Assembly (NCBI RefSeq): GCF_030812255.1
Contig: NZ_JAUSSH010000014.1
Location: 1-64,000 of the forward strand
Reading direction: 5' to 3'
Origin: Paeniglutamicibacter psychrophenolicus
Lineage (GTDB): Bacteria > Actinomycetota > Actinomycetes > Actinomycetales > Micrococcaceae
DNA: 64,000 nucleotides
The position numbers and the translations under genes are program-made. How positions within the stretch are numbered: position 1 is the first letter of the stretch; each line of letters opens with the position of its first letter. Below the pieces are notes generated by a model. It was not told the DNA's origin. It worked only from the letters and a program-made list of their open reading frames with translations, and did no database searches. Positions 51,201-60,060 of the stretch are shown here, one piece after another.

Positions 51201-52727
51201 GTGAGCCTTTTTCGTACAAAACCCGTGGAGAGTTTCCTGGCTGACGCCGCGGAACCCGGCCGCCAGCTCAAGCGGACCCTGAACACCTGGGATCTGATGA
51301 TCATGGGTGTGGCCGTGTCGGTGGGCGCAGGCATCTTCTCCGTGGGCGCGCGGGCCGCAGCAAACTTTTCCGGACCCGCAGTCACGCTCTCCTTTGTGAT
51401 TGCCGCGCTTACCTGCGCCATGGCCATCATGTGTTACGCGGAATTTGCGACCGCGATTCCCGTCGCGGGCTCGGCGTATGTGTTTTCCTCCGCCACCATG
51501 GGCGAGTTCATTGCGTGGATCATCGGGTGGAACCTGATCCTCGAACTTTTCACCGCATCAGCGGTGATCGCCAAGTATTGGGGCATCTACCTCACCGAAG
51601 TTTTCCAGCTCGTGGGAGTACACCTCTCACCCACCATTGACCTAGGCATCGTCACCATGAGCTGGGGACCATTGCTGATCGTTGCGCTGTTCACGCTGCT
51701 GCTCGTCATGGGCACCAAGCTGTCAGCCACGGTCGGGAATGTGTTCACCATCATCAAGATCGCCGTCGTGCTCTTCGTCATCGTCGCCGGTCTGTTCTAC
51801 ATCAAGGCGGAGAACTTCACTCCGTTCATCCCCGAGGCGGTTCCGGCCACGGGGGATGGCACCGCCGAGGTGCTCAAGCAATCGCTCTTCGCCTTTGCCA
51901 CCGGCGCCGCACCGGCCCAATACGGAATGATGGGCGTGCTTGCCGGCGCCGCACTGGTCTTCTTTGCGTTCGTCGGCTTCGACGTCGTGGCCACCAGTGC
52001 CGAAGAGGTCAAGAACCCGAACAAGACGCTGCCCCGCGGCATCTTCGCCGGCCTTGCCCTGACCACGCTGCTCTACGTCGGGGTATCGTTCGCGCTGACC
52101 GGAATGGTCTCCTACAAGGAGCTGGCAGCAGTGGAAACCCCGACGCTGGCCACCGCGTTCTCGCTGGTGGGCAACGAAGGGGCGGCCTCGGTCATTGCCG
52201 TCGGCTCGCTGATCGGCTTGACCACGGTGGTCATGGTGCTGCTCATGGGGCTCTCCCGGGTCGTGCTCGCCATCAGCCGCGACGGGCTGTTGCCCTATGC
52301 GCTGTCCAAGACCAGCGCCAAGCGCGGCACCCCGGTGCGCATCACCATCATCTGCGGTTCGCTGGTCGCCCTGGTGGCCGGCTTCACCCGCGTGGATGTG
52401 CTCGAGGAGATGATCAACATCGGTACGCTGTCGGCCTTCGTGATGGTCAGCCTGGGCATCATCGTGCTGCGCCGCAAGCGCCCGGACCTCAAGCCAGCCT
52501 TCCGGGTTCCGTTCGGCCCGGTCATCCCGATCGTTTCGGCACTGCTGTGCACCTACCTGATGGTCAACCTTGCCGTCGAGACGTGGATCTACTTTGTCGT
52601 GTGGTTGGTGCTCGGCGTGCTGATCTACTTCGGCTACGGACGGCGCCACTCGCGACTGAACCAGAAGTACTCAGATCAGGTGGCGGCGATGGAAAAGACC
52701 GCAGAGCCGGAGCTCGCCGCAAAGTAG
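51201..52727 (+). CDS. APC-family cationic amino acid permease
   Basis: A 508-residue transporter with 12-13 membrane helices, similar to the CAT/YfnA group. The first helix region DLMIMGVAVSVGAGIFSVGARAA (about 30-52) carries the unwound GxGIF substrate motif; EEVKNPNKTLPRGI and SRDGLLPYALSKTSAKRGTPV are typical cytoplasmic loops. The GTG start at 51201 follows GAGGAAATCA. Stands alone. Substrate probably a basic or neutral amino acid, not determinable here. Confidence 0.9.
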   Translation: MSLFRTKPVESFLADAAEPGRQLKRTLNTWDLMIMGVAVSVGAGIFSVGARAAANFSGPAVTLSFVIAALTCAMAIMCYAEFATAIPVAGSAYVFSSATMGEFIAWIIGWNLILELFTASAVIAKYWGIYLTEVFQLVGVHLSPTIDLGIVTMSWGPLLIVALFTLLLVMGTKLSATVGNVFTIIKIAVVLFVIVAGLFYIKAENFTPFIPEAVPATGDGTAEVLKQSLFAFATGAAPAQYGMMGVLAGAALVFFAFVGFDVVATSAEEVKNPNKTLPRGIFAGLALTTLLYVGVSFALTGMVSYKELAAVETPTLATAFSLVGNEGAASVIAVGSLIGLTTVVMVLLMGLSRVVLAISRDGLLPYALSKTSAKRGTPVRITIICGSLVALVAGFTRVDVLEEMINIGTLSAFVMVSLGIIVLRRKRPDLKPAFRVPFGPVIPIVSALLCTYLMVNLAVETWIYFVVWLVLGVLIYFGYGRRHSRLNQKYSDQVAAMEKTAEPELAAK

Positions 52728-52734
52728 TTCCCGT

Positions 52735-52772
52735 GGGCAGGTGGCTGCCACAGCAGCCGGCAGCAGCTGCCC
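52735..52772 (+). terminator. Possible permease terminator
   Basis: GGGCAG/CTGCCC and GCTGCC/GGCAGC pair as a two-part stem with a small internal loop just after the permease stop; no T run. Confidence 0.35.
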
Positions 52773-52889
52773 GGCAAGGCGTCGGTGCCACCAGGATCCC
52801 CGAGATCCAGGGTTGAAGCCGGCGCTTTGCCGTACCTGCCGCGATCCCGGGAAACCTCGGCGGGCTGCGGAGCGGTTTCCGCGGAGGTT

Positions 52890-53312
52890 TCAGTCGAACC
52901 TGACGAAGGCACGCATTTCACCGGAGGGGAAGTCGCTGGCCTGCGTCATGCCGAGGGACTCGTAGAAGGCCTTCTGCCCCGGCTCGTCGTCGGTCAACAA
53001 GACCTTCTGCCGGACACCCGGGTACTGCGCGAAGAGCAGCTCGGCAAGGCCGCGGCCAATCCCCGCCCGGTGGTGCCCCGGGAGCACGAGGATGTCCTGC
53101 AGATAGCAGATCGAAGCACCATCGGAAATGCTCCGGGCCAACCCCACCAGTTGGCCACCGGCACGGGCCACGGCGACAGTGTGCGAACCCTGGATCGCGG
53201 CCAGCAGTGTCCCGGGGGAGTCCGCGTAGGCGCTCCAGCCGACGGCGTCGTACAGGGCGACCAGCTCGGCGGTCTCGATCTGCTTTGTGAGTGAATACGC
53301 GATGTTCTCCAT
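52890..53312 (-). CDS. GNAT-family N-acetyltransferase
   Basis: A 140-residue acetyl-CoA-dependent transferase. The CoA-binding motif A is CYLQDILVLPGHHRAGIGRGLAELLF (about 70-95), with the loop HHRAGIGRG, and motif B is QKAFYESLGM near the end. The start MENIAYSLTKQIETAELVALYDAVGW is typical of small stand-alone GNATs. A longer frame upstream overlaps the HNH gene and is rejected. Substrate unknown. Confidence 0.85.
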   Translation of the reverse strand: MENIAYSLTKQIETAELVALYDAVGWSAYADSPGTLLAAIQGSHTVAVARAGGQLVGLARSISDGASICYLQDILVLPGHHRAGIGRGLAELLFAQYPGVRQKVLLTDDEPGQKAFYESLGMTQASDFPSGEMRAFVRFD

Positions 53313-53419
53313 TCCCGTAGTTCTATCACGCGGGCGGGTGTCGGCCGGGAGGCGACGGCGCGGCGCCGCGCGCGGGCCCGGGCGTGGCAGGCCTGCGTCC
53401 CACGGGCGGAAGGAGAAAA

Positions 53420-55345
53420 TCAGGCGGCTGCGGCCTCGGGATGGAAGACCCAGTTCCGCCTGGGTAATCGCAGCGGATCCCGCGATGCGGGCAGCACCAC
53501 GTGGGGGACCTGGTCGATCACCACGACGTCGAAATGCCCCGCGTGGTAGGCGGTGTGGCACCGGATGCACAACAAGAGCCCGTTGGACACATCGGTGTTC
53601 CCGCCCTCGGCAAATCCCTTGATGTGGTGGACCTCGGTGCGGTGCACCGGCATCGAACAGCCCGGGTTCGCACAGCCGCGGTCGCGGGCGGCGATGGCCC
53701 GCTTCTGCGCCTTGGTGAAGTAGCGAACCTTTCGGCCCAGATCCAGCGGCTGGCTCTTGCCGCCCATGACCAGCGGCAGGATCCCTGCGTTGCAGGCCAG
53801 CCGGCGTGCCGTGGCAGCGGAAATGAGTTCGCCGTGCTGGGTGAATCCGGGGACGTCGGTGATCCCGGCCAGGGCCTCGTAGGTGATCGTCACCAGGATG
53901 TCGATGCGGGAATTCATCGGCATCCACACGTCTTCGGGTGTTTGCGGGTCGATCGACCTGGTGATCGCGTCGAACACCAATTGGTACAGCCTGCGCGCGC
54001 GCAACCTGGCGTTTGTTTCCTTGGCGGTTTCCCCGGGGCGCGGTGCTTCCTCGGGGGAGGCAACAAGCGGTCTGCCAACGTCGGCGAATCCTGCCCGTGG
54101 GCGTTGGTCGACGGGAATGTCGGGGTTTGCAGCCCATTCGGGGATGGGCAGGAAGTCCTGGTCGAACGGGGTTCCGAGCGTGCGGGGAGTTCCGGATACG
54201 GTGAATTGGACTCCGGGGGTGGCCGACTCGCCGTCGGTGGATACATCCTCGACATCTGCCGGGGAACCGGTGACGTCGGCGTCGTCCGCGGGGGAAGCTG
54301 TGCCGTCGGCTGCGTCGGCTGCGTCGGCTGCGTCGGCATTGGCCGCGTGGTCCTCGGTGTTGCTGCCTCCGGGGATCTGGCGATCGACAAGATCGGTGGG
54401 GAGCGCGAGCTGGCCGGAGGATGTGCGCGGGTTGTTCAGGTCGTCGGCCAGCCTCGTCAGCAGCTCGTGGCCCACCGCGTCGGTGGTCAACTCCCAGACG
54501 TAGCCAGTGGGCCGTTTGCCCTTGAAATCCAGGCTGAGATTGCGCTCCATGCGGGCCTCGTCACGGTCAAGGAGACTGCGGTCCAGATCCACGGATGCCT
54601 GCTTGATCAGCTTTTCCACGGTCTTCTGTCCGGCGGTGGCCAAGGTGCCGGCGACCAGGCCCTCAAGCTTGGAGCGAACGTCGGCGGGATCCGGTTGGGC
54701 CTCGATGGAGGGCTCGAGAGCAGCGAGCTTGGCTGCGGCGCTGGCAATGGCGCGCGGATCGGCCGCACCCGACACCAGGATCCTGCCCAGTTGCGGGTAC
54801 TTGGCCGGGGCGTTCTGCCCGTTGGCGCCAACGTGCGGCAGCAGCCGGTCGTGGGATTTCACCCGGTGCTCGGCCTGGAAGTAGTCGAGGTTGAACTGGG
54901 ACTCGAGGAATTCGGGGGTGCCCTTGTACAGTGGCTTGCGGTCGGCGGCGCTCACCGCATCGGCAGGAAGCGGCACTTCGCCGCGGGCGAAGGCCTCGGG
55001 GGCGGCCAGCACTTGGTTGAGCCCGGCCAGCGTGCCGTCGGTCAGCGTATTGACCTCGGTCCGGTCGCATGAGCCCGCGGCGACGATTTGCGCGTGGCTG
55101 CCGGCGTGGGCGAAGCGCTCGGAAAGCCGTGCAAAGGCCGCGGCGCGGACCGGGGAGTCACCGACCGACCGTTGCGCTGCGTCAACCGTGCGGCGCAGCA
55201 GGAGTTCGAGGGCTGCCAGGGTCCGCAACGGGTCGATGGGCGTGCCGGCATCCGGGGTTGGGCCGGTGGTCCCGGTTCCCAATGCCCCGTTGAGCGCGGT
55301 CAGTGCCGCTTCGGTGGTGCCGGTGGAGGTGGTCATGTCTCCCAT
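53420..55345 (-). CDS. DUF222/HNH endonuclease-like protein
   Basis: A 641-residue member of the multicopy actinobacterial DUF222-HNH family. The helical DUF222 region spans about 35-300; a low-complexity acidic Ala-Asp stretch lies near 325-365, encoded in part by 9-bp repeats at 54311-54337; the C-terminal HNH domain is CANPGCSMPVHRTEVHHIKGFAEGGNTDVSNGLLLCIRCHTAYH (about 575-620), with CxxC pairs for zinc. Start at ATG 55345 or 55336 behind GGGAGA. The same frame stays open upstream into a metQ remnant. Biological role of the family is unknown. Confidence 0.85.
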   Translation of the reverse strand: MGDMTTSTGTTEAALTALNGALGTGTTGPTPDAGTPIDPLRTLAALELLLRRTVDAAQRSVGDSPVRAAAFARLSERFAHAGSHAQIVAAGSCDRTEVNTLTDGTLAGLNQVLAAPEAFARGEVPLPADAVSAADRKPLYKGTPEFLESQFNLDYFQAEHRVKSHDRLLPHVGANGQNAPAKYPQLGRILVSGAADPRAIASAAAKLAALEPSIEAQPDPADVRSKLEGLVAGTLATAGQKTVEKLIKQASVDLDRSLLDRDEARMERNLSLDFKGKRPTGYVWELTTDAVGHELLTRLADDLNNPRTSSGQLALPTDLVDRQIPGGSNTEDHAANADAADAADAADGTASPADDADVTGSPADVEDVSTDGESATPGVQFTVSGTPRTLGTPFDQDFLPIPEWAANPDIPVDQRPRAGFADVGRPLVASPEEAPRPGETAKETNARLRARRLYQLVFDAITRSIDPQTPEDVWMPMNSRIDILVTITYEALAGITDVPGFTQHGELISAATARRLACNAGILPLVMGGKSQPLDLGRKVRYFTKAQKRAIAARDRGCANPGCSMPVHRTEVHHIKGFAEGGNTDVSNGLLLCIRCHTAYHAGHFDVVVIDQVPHVVLPASRDPLRLPRRNWVFHPEAAAA

Positions 55346-55636
55346 GATGCGCCCGGTGCGACGCGGGTGGGCGGGATTCGGCGGGATTGTGGATAAGTGC
55401 GGGAAGTTGCCCGTCGCGCGGGGCGGGGGTTGCCGGCAACGGGCGCGAATGGGAGCGGCTTCTGGGCAGGCCGGCGTCAACCAACAAGAACGGTTCGCCG
55501 GGCCTGCGGCAGCGAATCGGAATGTTGCCGAGACAAAAATGCTGTGCCCCTCTTTGCCTTGCGGCAATCGGGGGAACTGCGGGTCCCCGGGGTCACTGGC
55601 GGCCGGAAAAGCCGCCGGCTGTGGGGGCGGAACCTG

Positions 55637-55921
55637 GAAGGCGGGGAAGACGCTGCCGTCGGTCAGTGCGATGTTCGGGTTCTGCTGGTCGTCGATCCCG
55701 GTGATAGCCAGGTCGATGCAGGCCCTCCGGACCAGGTTCCCGTCGACGAATTCCGGGATCATTGCGTGCGGGATGGCGCTGGCGCCGACCTTGGCGACTA
55801 CCGGGTTCGCCGCGTCCGGGGTGTCCTGTGCGCTGGGTGCAGTGGACGAGCCGCCGCCGCAGGCGGCCAAGGCGAACAGCGTGGCGGCGCCCGTGAGGGC
55901 AAGTGCGAGTTTTTGACGCAG
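55637..55921 (-). pseudogene. metQ remnant (start lost, large internal deletion)
   Basis: On the minus strand this reads LRQKLALALTGAATLFALAACGGGSSTAPSA... and aligns with residues 1-77 of the intact MetQ 1.1 kb away, then jumps to its last nine residues (TDGSVFPAF versus TDGSVIPAF). The start codon is CTG instead of ATG, the stop is CAG instead of TAA, and ~195 residues are missing. Upstream non-coding sequence (55950-56010) is also similar to that before metQ, so a whole gene unit was duplicated and decayed. The open frame continues into the HNH gene. Confidence 0.85.
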
Positions 55922-56187
55922 GTGATACTTCGTCTGATCTTCAAAACCAATGAACGGTCACTGGGCAACAAGTGCAGCCAGCGGCCACGGGCTGCGGGCC
56001 GGCGGAACCCGCCGCCGGAAAATCGGGGGCGCACCAATAGACGCGGGCGCGGGCGCGGTCCGCGTTCCAACGAAAACGCGGTGCGTGGTCCCCACCCGGA
56101 AATCCGGGGTGGGCCACGCACCGCGTCGGTGCTCCGCGCTAACGGAAAAGTTGCCGGGCGAGCCGATGGCAGCCTGGCGGTGCTGGA
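55922..56187. other. metQ-remnant upstream region and metQ downstream region
   Basis: The part next to the remnant resembles the intact metQ upstream region (AACAAGTGCAGCCAGCGGCC versus AACAAACGCAGCTAGCGGCT). A stem near 56072-56122 (GGACCGCG-type and GCGTGG-rich arms) may end metQ transcription. No gene seen. Confidence 0.4.
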
Positions 56188-57039
56188 TTAGAAGGCGGGG
56201 ATGACGCTTCCGTCGGTCCAGGTCTTCTTGATGTAGTCTCCAACCTCGGGGGAGTGAAGCAGATCTTCGAGCTTGGCGATGGCCGGGGTCTTTTCGCCTT
56301 CACGCCAGGTGAGGAAGTTGGCGTTGGGGTTGTTGACGGCCGATTCCTGGGCAACGACCTCGTCCAGGTTCAGCTTCGCCTGGGCGATGTAGTTGCCGTT
56401 GATGATGGACAGTCCGATGGTCGGATCCTCGGCGTAGAACTTCGGAACCTGCTCGGAGTTGACTTCCTTGAAGGTGAGCTTCTTCGGGTTCTTGGCTTCG
56501 TCGCCCTCAAGGGTCAGGGCCGAATCGGTGTCTTCGAGGCCGGTGAGCACGCCGGCGCTTTCCAGGACGCGCAGGCCGCGCAGCTGGTTCACCGGGTCGT
56601 TGTTCAGCAGCACGACGGAGCCTTCGGTGACGTCGGCGATGTCCTTGAACTTCTTGGAGAAGACGGTCAGCGGCTCGACGTGGATGCCCGCGCCGTGCTC
56701 GAACTTGTATCCCTTGGACTTGACCTGGTCGGCGAGGTACGCCTCGGTCTGGAAGTAGTTGGCATCCAGGGTCTTGTCGGCCAAGGCGATGTTCGGCGTC
56801 TGGTAGTCGTCGATCTCGGTGATTTCCAGGTCGATGCCCGCATCCTTGGCCAGGTTCTCATCGATGTACTGGAGGATCTGGGCATGCGGGATCGGGCTGG
56901 AGCCGACCTTCACAACGGTCGGGTTGGCCGGGTCGAGGGATGCTTCCGCGCTGGGGGTGGTGGCAGTGCCGCCTCCGCAAGCCGTCAGTGCGAACAGCGT
57001 GGCGACACCGGTCAGGGCAAGTGCGAGTTTCTTACGCAT
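56188..57039 (-). CDS. metQ: Methionine ABC transporter substrate-binding lipoprotein MetQ
   Basis: A 283-residue lipoprotein: signal peptide with lipobox ALTAC, cysteine 21; the mature NlpA-type domain (VVKVGSSPIPHAQILQYIDENLAKDAGIDLEITEIDDYQTPNIALADKTLDANYFQTEAYL) shows the family landmarks, including DANYFQ and the C-terminal TDGSVIPAF. AAAAGGAAG upstream fixes the start. It is last of metN-metI-metQ, 129 nt after metI. A decayed second copy lies downstream. Captures D/L-methionine or its derivatives. Confidence 0.93.
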   Translation of the reverse strand: MRKKLALALTGVATLFALTACGGGTATTPSAEASLDPANPTVVKVGSSPIPHAQILQYIDENLAKDAGIDLEITEIDDYQTPNIALADKTLDANYFQTEAYLADQVKSKGYKFEHGAGIHVEPLTVFSKKFKDIADVTEGSVVLLNNDPVNQLRGLRVLESAGVLTGLEDTDSALTLEGDEAKNPKKLTFKEVNSEQVPKFYAEDPTIGLSIINGNYIAQAKLNLDEVVAQESAVNNPNANFLTWREGEKTPAIAKLEDLLHSPEVGDYIKKTWTDGSVIPAF

Positions 57040-57170
57040 GTGATGCGCTTCCTTTTCATCAAGTTCCGTTGTCGGCGACATCGGATAACAAACGCAGCTA
57101 GCGGCTACTGGCTGCGCACCTACGGGATGAACCGTCGGAATTCTTTGGTGCCGGGATTTCTCCCGGGCGG

Positions 57171-57851
57171 TTAGCGGTGGTCGACGAGTCGGGCCAGCCA
57201 GTCGCCAAGGATCTGGACCAGCTGGACCAGGACGACCATGATCACGATGGTCACGATCATCACGGTGCCGTCATAACGCTGGAAACCGTAGTTGTATGCC
57301 AGGCGGCCCAGGCCGCCACCGCCGACAAGTCCAGCCATCGCGGAGTACCCGATAAGCGTGACCACCGTCGTGGTGGTTGCCGCGATAATGCCGGGCAGTG
57401 CTTCGGGCACCAAGACCTTGCGCGTGACCTGCATCTTCGTCGAACCCATGACCAGGGCCGCATCGATCTTCCCGGTGGAGACGTCGCGCAGCGCGGATTC
57501 CACCAAGCGCGCGAAGAACGGGATGGTGCCGATCGTCAGCGACACCGAGGCGGCGACCGGGCCCAGCGAGACGCCGACCAGCAGAGTGGCGAACGGGATC
57601 AGGGACAGCATCAGGATGGCGAAGGGGATGGAGCGGGTGATGTTGGTGATGATGCCCGAAAGCACAACGTTCAGCCAGGGGATCGGGGTCAGCCCGCCCT
57701 TGGCGGTGTTCAGCAGTAGGACGCCCAGTGGCAGTCCAACCAGGACCGTGAAGAAGCCGGAGATGCCGGTCATTTGCAGGGTCTCGAGGAACGCCGGCCA
57801 CATGGCCTTGGTGATGCCGGGGTTGGTGACAAGATCGTTGAAGAAGTCCAT
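57171..57851 (-). CDS. metI: Methionine ABC transporter permease MetI
   Basis: A 226-residue permease with five membrane helices and the EAA loop (EALPGIIAATTTTVVTLIGYSAMAGLVGGGGLG, about 150-183) characteristic of MetI. Starts 3 nt after the metN stop, so translation is coupled. Standard length. Confidence 0.93.
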   Translation of the reverse strand: MDFFNDLVTNPGITKAMWPAFLETLQMTGISGFFTVLVGLPLGVLLLNTAKGGLTPIPWLNVVLSGIITNITRSIPFAILMLSLIPFATLLVGVSLGPVAASVSLTIGTIPFFARLVESALRDVSTGKIDAALVMGSTKMQVTRKVLVPEALPGIIAATTTTVVTLIGYSAMAGLVGGGGLGRLAYNYGFQRYDGTVMIVTIVIMVVLVQLVQILGDWLARLVDHR

Positions 57852-57854
57852 GGA

Positions 57855-58847
57855 CTACTTGGCCTCCTTGGGCGTCACGGCAACACCGTTGGCGAGCAGG
57901 TGGTTGGTGATGGCGGTGATGTCCGAGCCCTCGGGAAGCTGGATGCGCAGGTGCGCGAACTGGTGTTCCCCGAGGGTCTCCACGGAACCCGCAAGCACGT
58001 TGACGTCCACATTGAAGGTGCGGGCGATCGAGGAGATCACCGGTTCGGTGGCCTGGGAACCGGAGTAGAGCAGATCCAGGACGACTCCGGCGGGAAGATC
58101 CACAGGAAGCTTGCCGGGCATCGGCAGCAGGGCCTGGGAGAGGCGCCCGGCCGGGTCGGCGACGACCGTGGCAATGGCACCGTGTTCGACGATGCGTCCG
58201 GCTTCGAGCAGCGAGACCGAATCGCAGGCCTGCTTCACGACGTTCATTTCGTGGGTGATGATCAGCACCGTGAGGTTCAGCCGGTCACGCACGGACTTGA
58301 TGAGCTCGAGTATCTCATCGGTGGTCTTGGGATCCAGCGCGCTGGTGGGTTCGTCGCACAGCAGTACATCGGGATCCGAGGACAGGGCGCGGGCAATGCC
58401 GACGCGCTGGCGCTGCCCTCCGGAAAGCTGGGCCGGGTATGCATCGGCGAACTGGGTCAGTCCGACCAGTTCCAGCAGGGCGTTGACCTTTTCGGCGATC
58501 TTGGCCTTGGGGGTGCCGATGAGTTCCAGCGGGAAGGCCACGTTCTGCGCGGTGGTGCGCGAATCCATCAGGTTGGCGTGCTGGAAGACCATGCCGATGC
58601 GCCGGCGTGCGGTGCGCAGGTCGGAGTCGGAGACATTGGCCAGTTCCTGGTTGTTCACGGCAACGGACCCGGAGGTCGGGCGGTCAAGCAAGGTCAGGCA
58701 ACGGACAAGTGTTGACTTGCCGGCGCCGGAGTGGCCGATGATGCCGTGGATTTGGCCGGCATCGACGTGCAAGGAGACTCCATCCAGGGCGACGACGGTG
58801 CGGTCGCCCTGCTGGTAGACCTTGCGCAGGTCAGTGACTGTGATCAA
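57855..58847 (-). CDS. metN: Methionine ABC transporter ATPase MetN
   Basis: A 330-residue ATPase: Walker A GHSGAGKST, Q-loop FQHANLM, signature LSGGQRQR, Walker B LLCDEPTS, H-loop THEMNV. The C-terminal ~80 residues form the NIL domain, which in MetN binds methionine and inhibits transport when the cell is replete. TTG 58847 (MITVTDLRKVY) matches the family start and lies 10 nt behind AAGGA; TTG 58871 is an upstream alternative. Confidence 0.92.
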   Translation of the reverse strand: MITVTDLRKVYQQGDRTVVALDGVSLHVDAGQIHGIIGHSGAGKSTLVRCLTLLDRPTSGSVAVNNQELANVSDSDLRTARRRIGMVFQHANLMDSRTTAQNVAFPLELIGTPKAKIAEKVNALLELVGLTQFADAYPAQLSGGQRQRVGIARALSSDPDVLLCDEPTSALDPKTTDEILELIKSVRDRLNLTVLIITHEMNVVKQACDSVSLLEAGRIVEHGAIATVVADPAGRLSQALLPMPGKLPVDLPAGVVLDLLYSGSQATEPVISSIARTFNVDVNVLAGSVETLGEHQFAHLRIQLPEGSDITAITNHLLANGVAVTPKEAK

Positions 58848-59209
58848 AAGGGGGATGTCCTTAGCAATCAAAAAGTAAAGGGGGTACCAGACATTGAATC
58901 ACTGTCGAACGATTGCAGCGCAATCGTGGCCGTTTCTCGACTTTCTTCGCAACGGCTCTCAACGGTACCGGGTTTGGCTGCCGTTTCCTTGGGGGAGCGG
59001 AGGTTTTTTCGAATAATTCGCTGGTGAGGCGGGCGTAAAAAGGTGCTTGGGGTTACCGAAGCGTAGGGTGAGCTGGCCCACCCGGTGCGATCGGCGGGGA
59101 AATATTGCTTCATGTTGCGTGGACGCCGGCGGGATTGGCTCCGAGACGTGCCGGTCGGGGGTGCGCCGGTGACAACGGTGCCGCATGCCTGGGCTTCGCC
59201 CCGGAAACG
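58848..59209 (-). promoter_or_regulatory. metNIQ leader and upstream region
   Basis: No gene is supported. On the minus strand a perfect 8-bp hairpin with 3-nt loop lies at 58909-58927 (ACGATTGC/GCAATCGT), and two GGTACC copies sit at 58874 and 58964. Conserved SAM-I or SAM-IV riboswitch cores are not seen. The rest looks non-coding. Confidence 0.45.
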
Positions 59210-59239
59210 CCGAAGGGACCCCCTGGGGGATCCCTTCGG
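59210..59239 (-). terminator. Exonuclease gene terminator
   Basis: CCGAAGGGA..CCCC pairs with GGGG..TCCCTTCGG nearly perfectly over 14 bp (one bulge) directly after the exonuclease stop; a short TTT follows on the minus strand. Confidence 0.7.
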
Positions 59240-59260
59240 AGCACGGCGTGCGGTGCCTTG

Positions 59261-59941
59261 CTAGGACTTGACCGGCCACTGGCCGTCGACGACGGCGTCG
59301 GGGTTCTTGCGGCGGAAGTATTCCTGGAGGCTTGCTGCCTGCTCCGCCGCCCACTTGATCTGCTGCGCGTGCAGTGCGGCGGGGTCGGCCTGCAGCTGGG
59401 GGTATTTCGCGGCCTGTGCGTCGGCAATCCCAATGGTGGCGGCGGCATCGGCCTCCGAGGTATGGGCGTTGAGCAGCGGAACGCCGTAGAACTCGCTCAT
59501 CACCGAGAGGTTGCGCTTGCCGCGACGGTACTTGTCGACCTGCTTGTCCAGGACGTAGGGGTCGATGACCGGGGCCGGGACGATCGGGGCCAGGCCGTGG
59601 CGCTTGGCTTCGCGGTCGAGCACCGTGAAGTCGTAGGCGGCGTTGAAGGCCATGACGGGCATGGTGAGGAACAGGTCGGCCAGGAACGCCGAGATTTCGG
59701 CGACTGCGGTGGCCGCATCCATGCCGTCGGCCTGCGCCTTGGCGGTCGAAATGCCGTGGATGGCCGCGGCCTCTTCCGGGATGGCCACGCCGGGGTTGAC
59801 GAGCCATTCCCTGGTCTGCAGGATTTCGGAGCGCCCGTTGACCACAAGGATGGAGGCGGTGACGATGCGTGCATCGAGCGGGTCGCGGCCGGTGGTTTCG
59901 AGATCGAATGCGGCGCGGGGGAGAGTATGCCAGGAAGTCAT
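59261..59941 (-). CDS. DEDDh-type 3'-5' exonuclease (DnaQ-like)
   Basis: A 226-residue exonuclease of the DnaQ/epsilon fold. Exo I is AFDLETTGRDPLDARIV (Asp and Glu), Exo II VMAFNAAYDFTVLDREA (Asp), and Exo III has HTSEADAAATIG with His and Asp of the DEDDh class near 172-177. ATG 59941 follows TAGCGT by 7 nt and appears leaderless; a longer frame is rejected. Role could be proofreading, repair or RNA turnover; adjacency to the Atl and helicase genes across a divergent promoter suits DNA repair. Confidence 0.88.
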   Translation of the reverse strand: MTSWHTLPRAAFDLETTGRDPLDARIVTASILVVNGRSEILQTREWLVNPGVAIPEEAAAIHGISTAKAQADGMDAATAVAEISAFLADLFLTMPVMAFNAAYDFTVLDREAKRHGLAPIVPAPVIDPYVLDKQVDKYRRGKRNLSVMSEFYGVPLLNAHTSEADAAATIGIADAQAAKYPQLQADPAALHAQQIKWAAEQAASLQEYFRRKNPDAVVDGQWPVKS

Positions 59942-59948
59942 GGCCTCA

Positions 59949-59954
59949 ACGCTA
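59949..59954 (-). promoter_or_regulatory. -10 box of exonuclease gene (leaderless)
   Basis: TAGCGT on the minus strand, 7 nt before the ATG at 59941. Confidence 0.5.
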
Positions 59955-60019
59955 CCGGGAACCTGAGACACTTTGGCGATCCGCAGCGCGCTTGTGGATG
60001 AACAGCGGGCCCGACCCCC

Positions 60020-60025
60020 GATAAT
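60020..60025 (+). promoter_or_regulatory. -10 box of the atl-adnA operon
   Basis: GATAAT, predicting a transcript start near 60032. That leaves a ~28-nt leader holding the ribosome site GAGGAG at 60049-60054. Confidence 0.5.
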
Positions 60026-60060
60026 GGGTGTGGATGGGCACGGCACGTGAGGAGACAACC

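Noticed and set aside
52890-54137. A 415-residue GNAT protein
   Set aside because: Upstream of 53312 the frame is antisense-phase noise within the HNH gene; the 140-residue form has normal GNAT length.
53420-55870. A single 816-residue lipoprotein-HNH protein
   Set aside because: The first part is the decayed metQ remnant that lost its stop; the HNH protein has its own start at 55345.
58848-59040. SAM riboswitch before metN
   Set aside because: Conserved cores of SAM-I and SAM-IV were looked for on the minus strand and not found; only a plain hairpin is visible.
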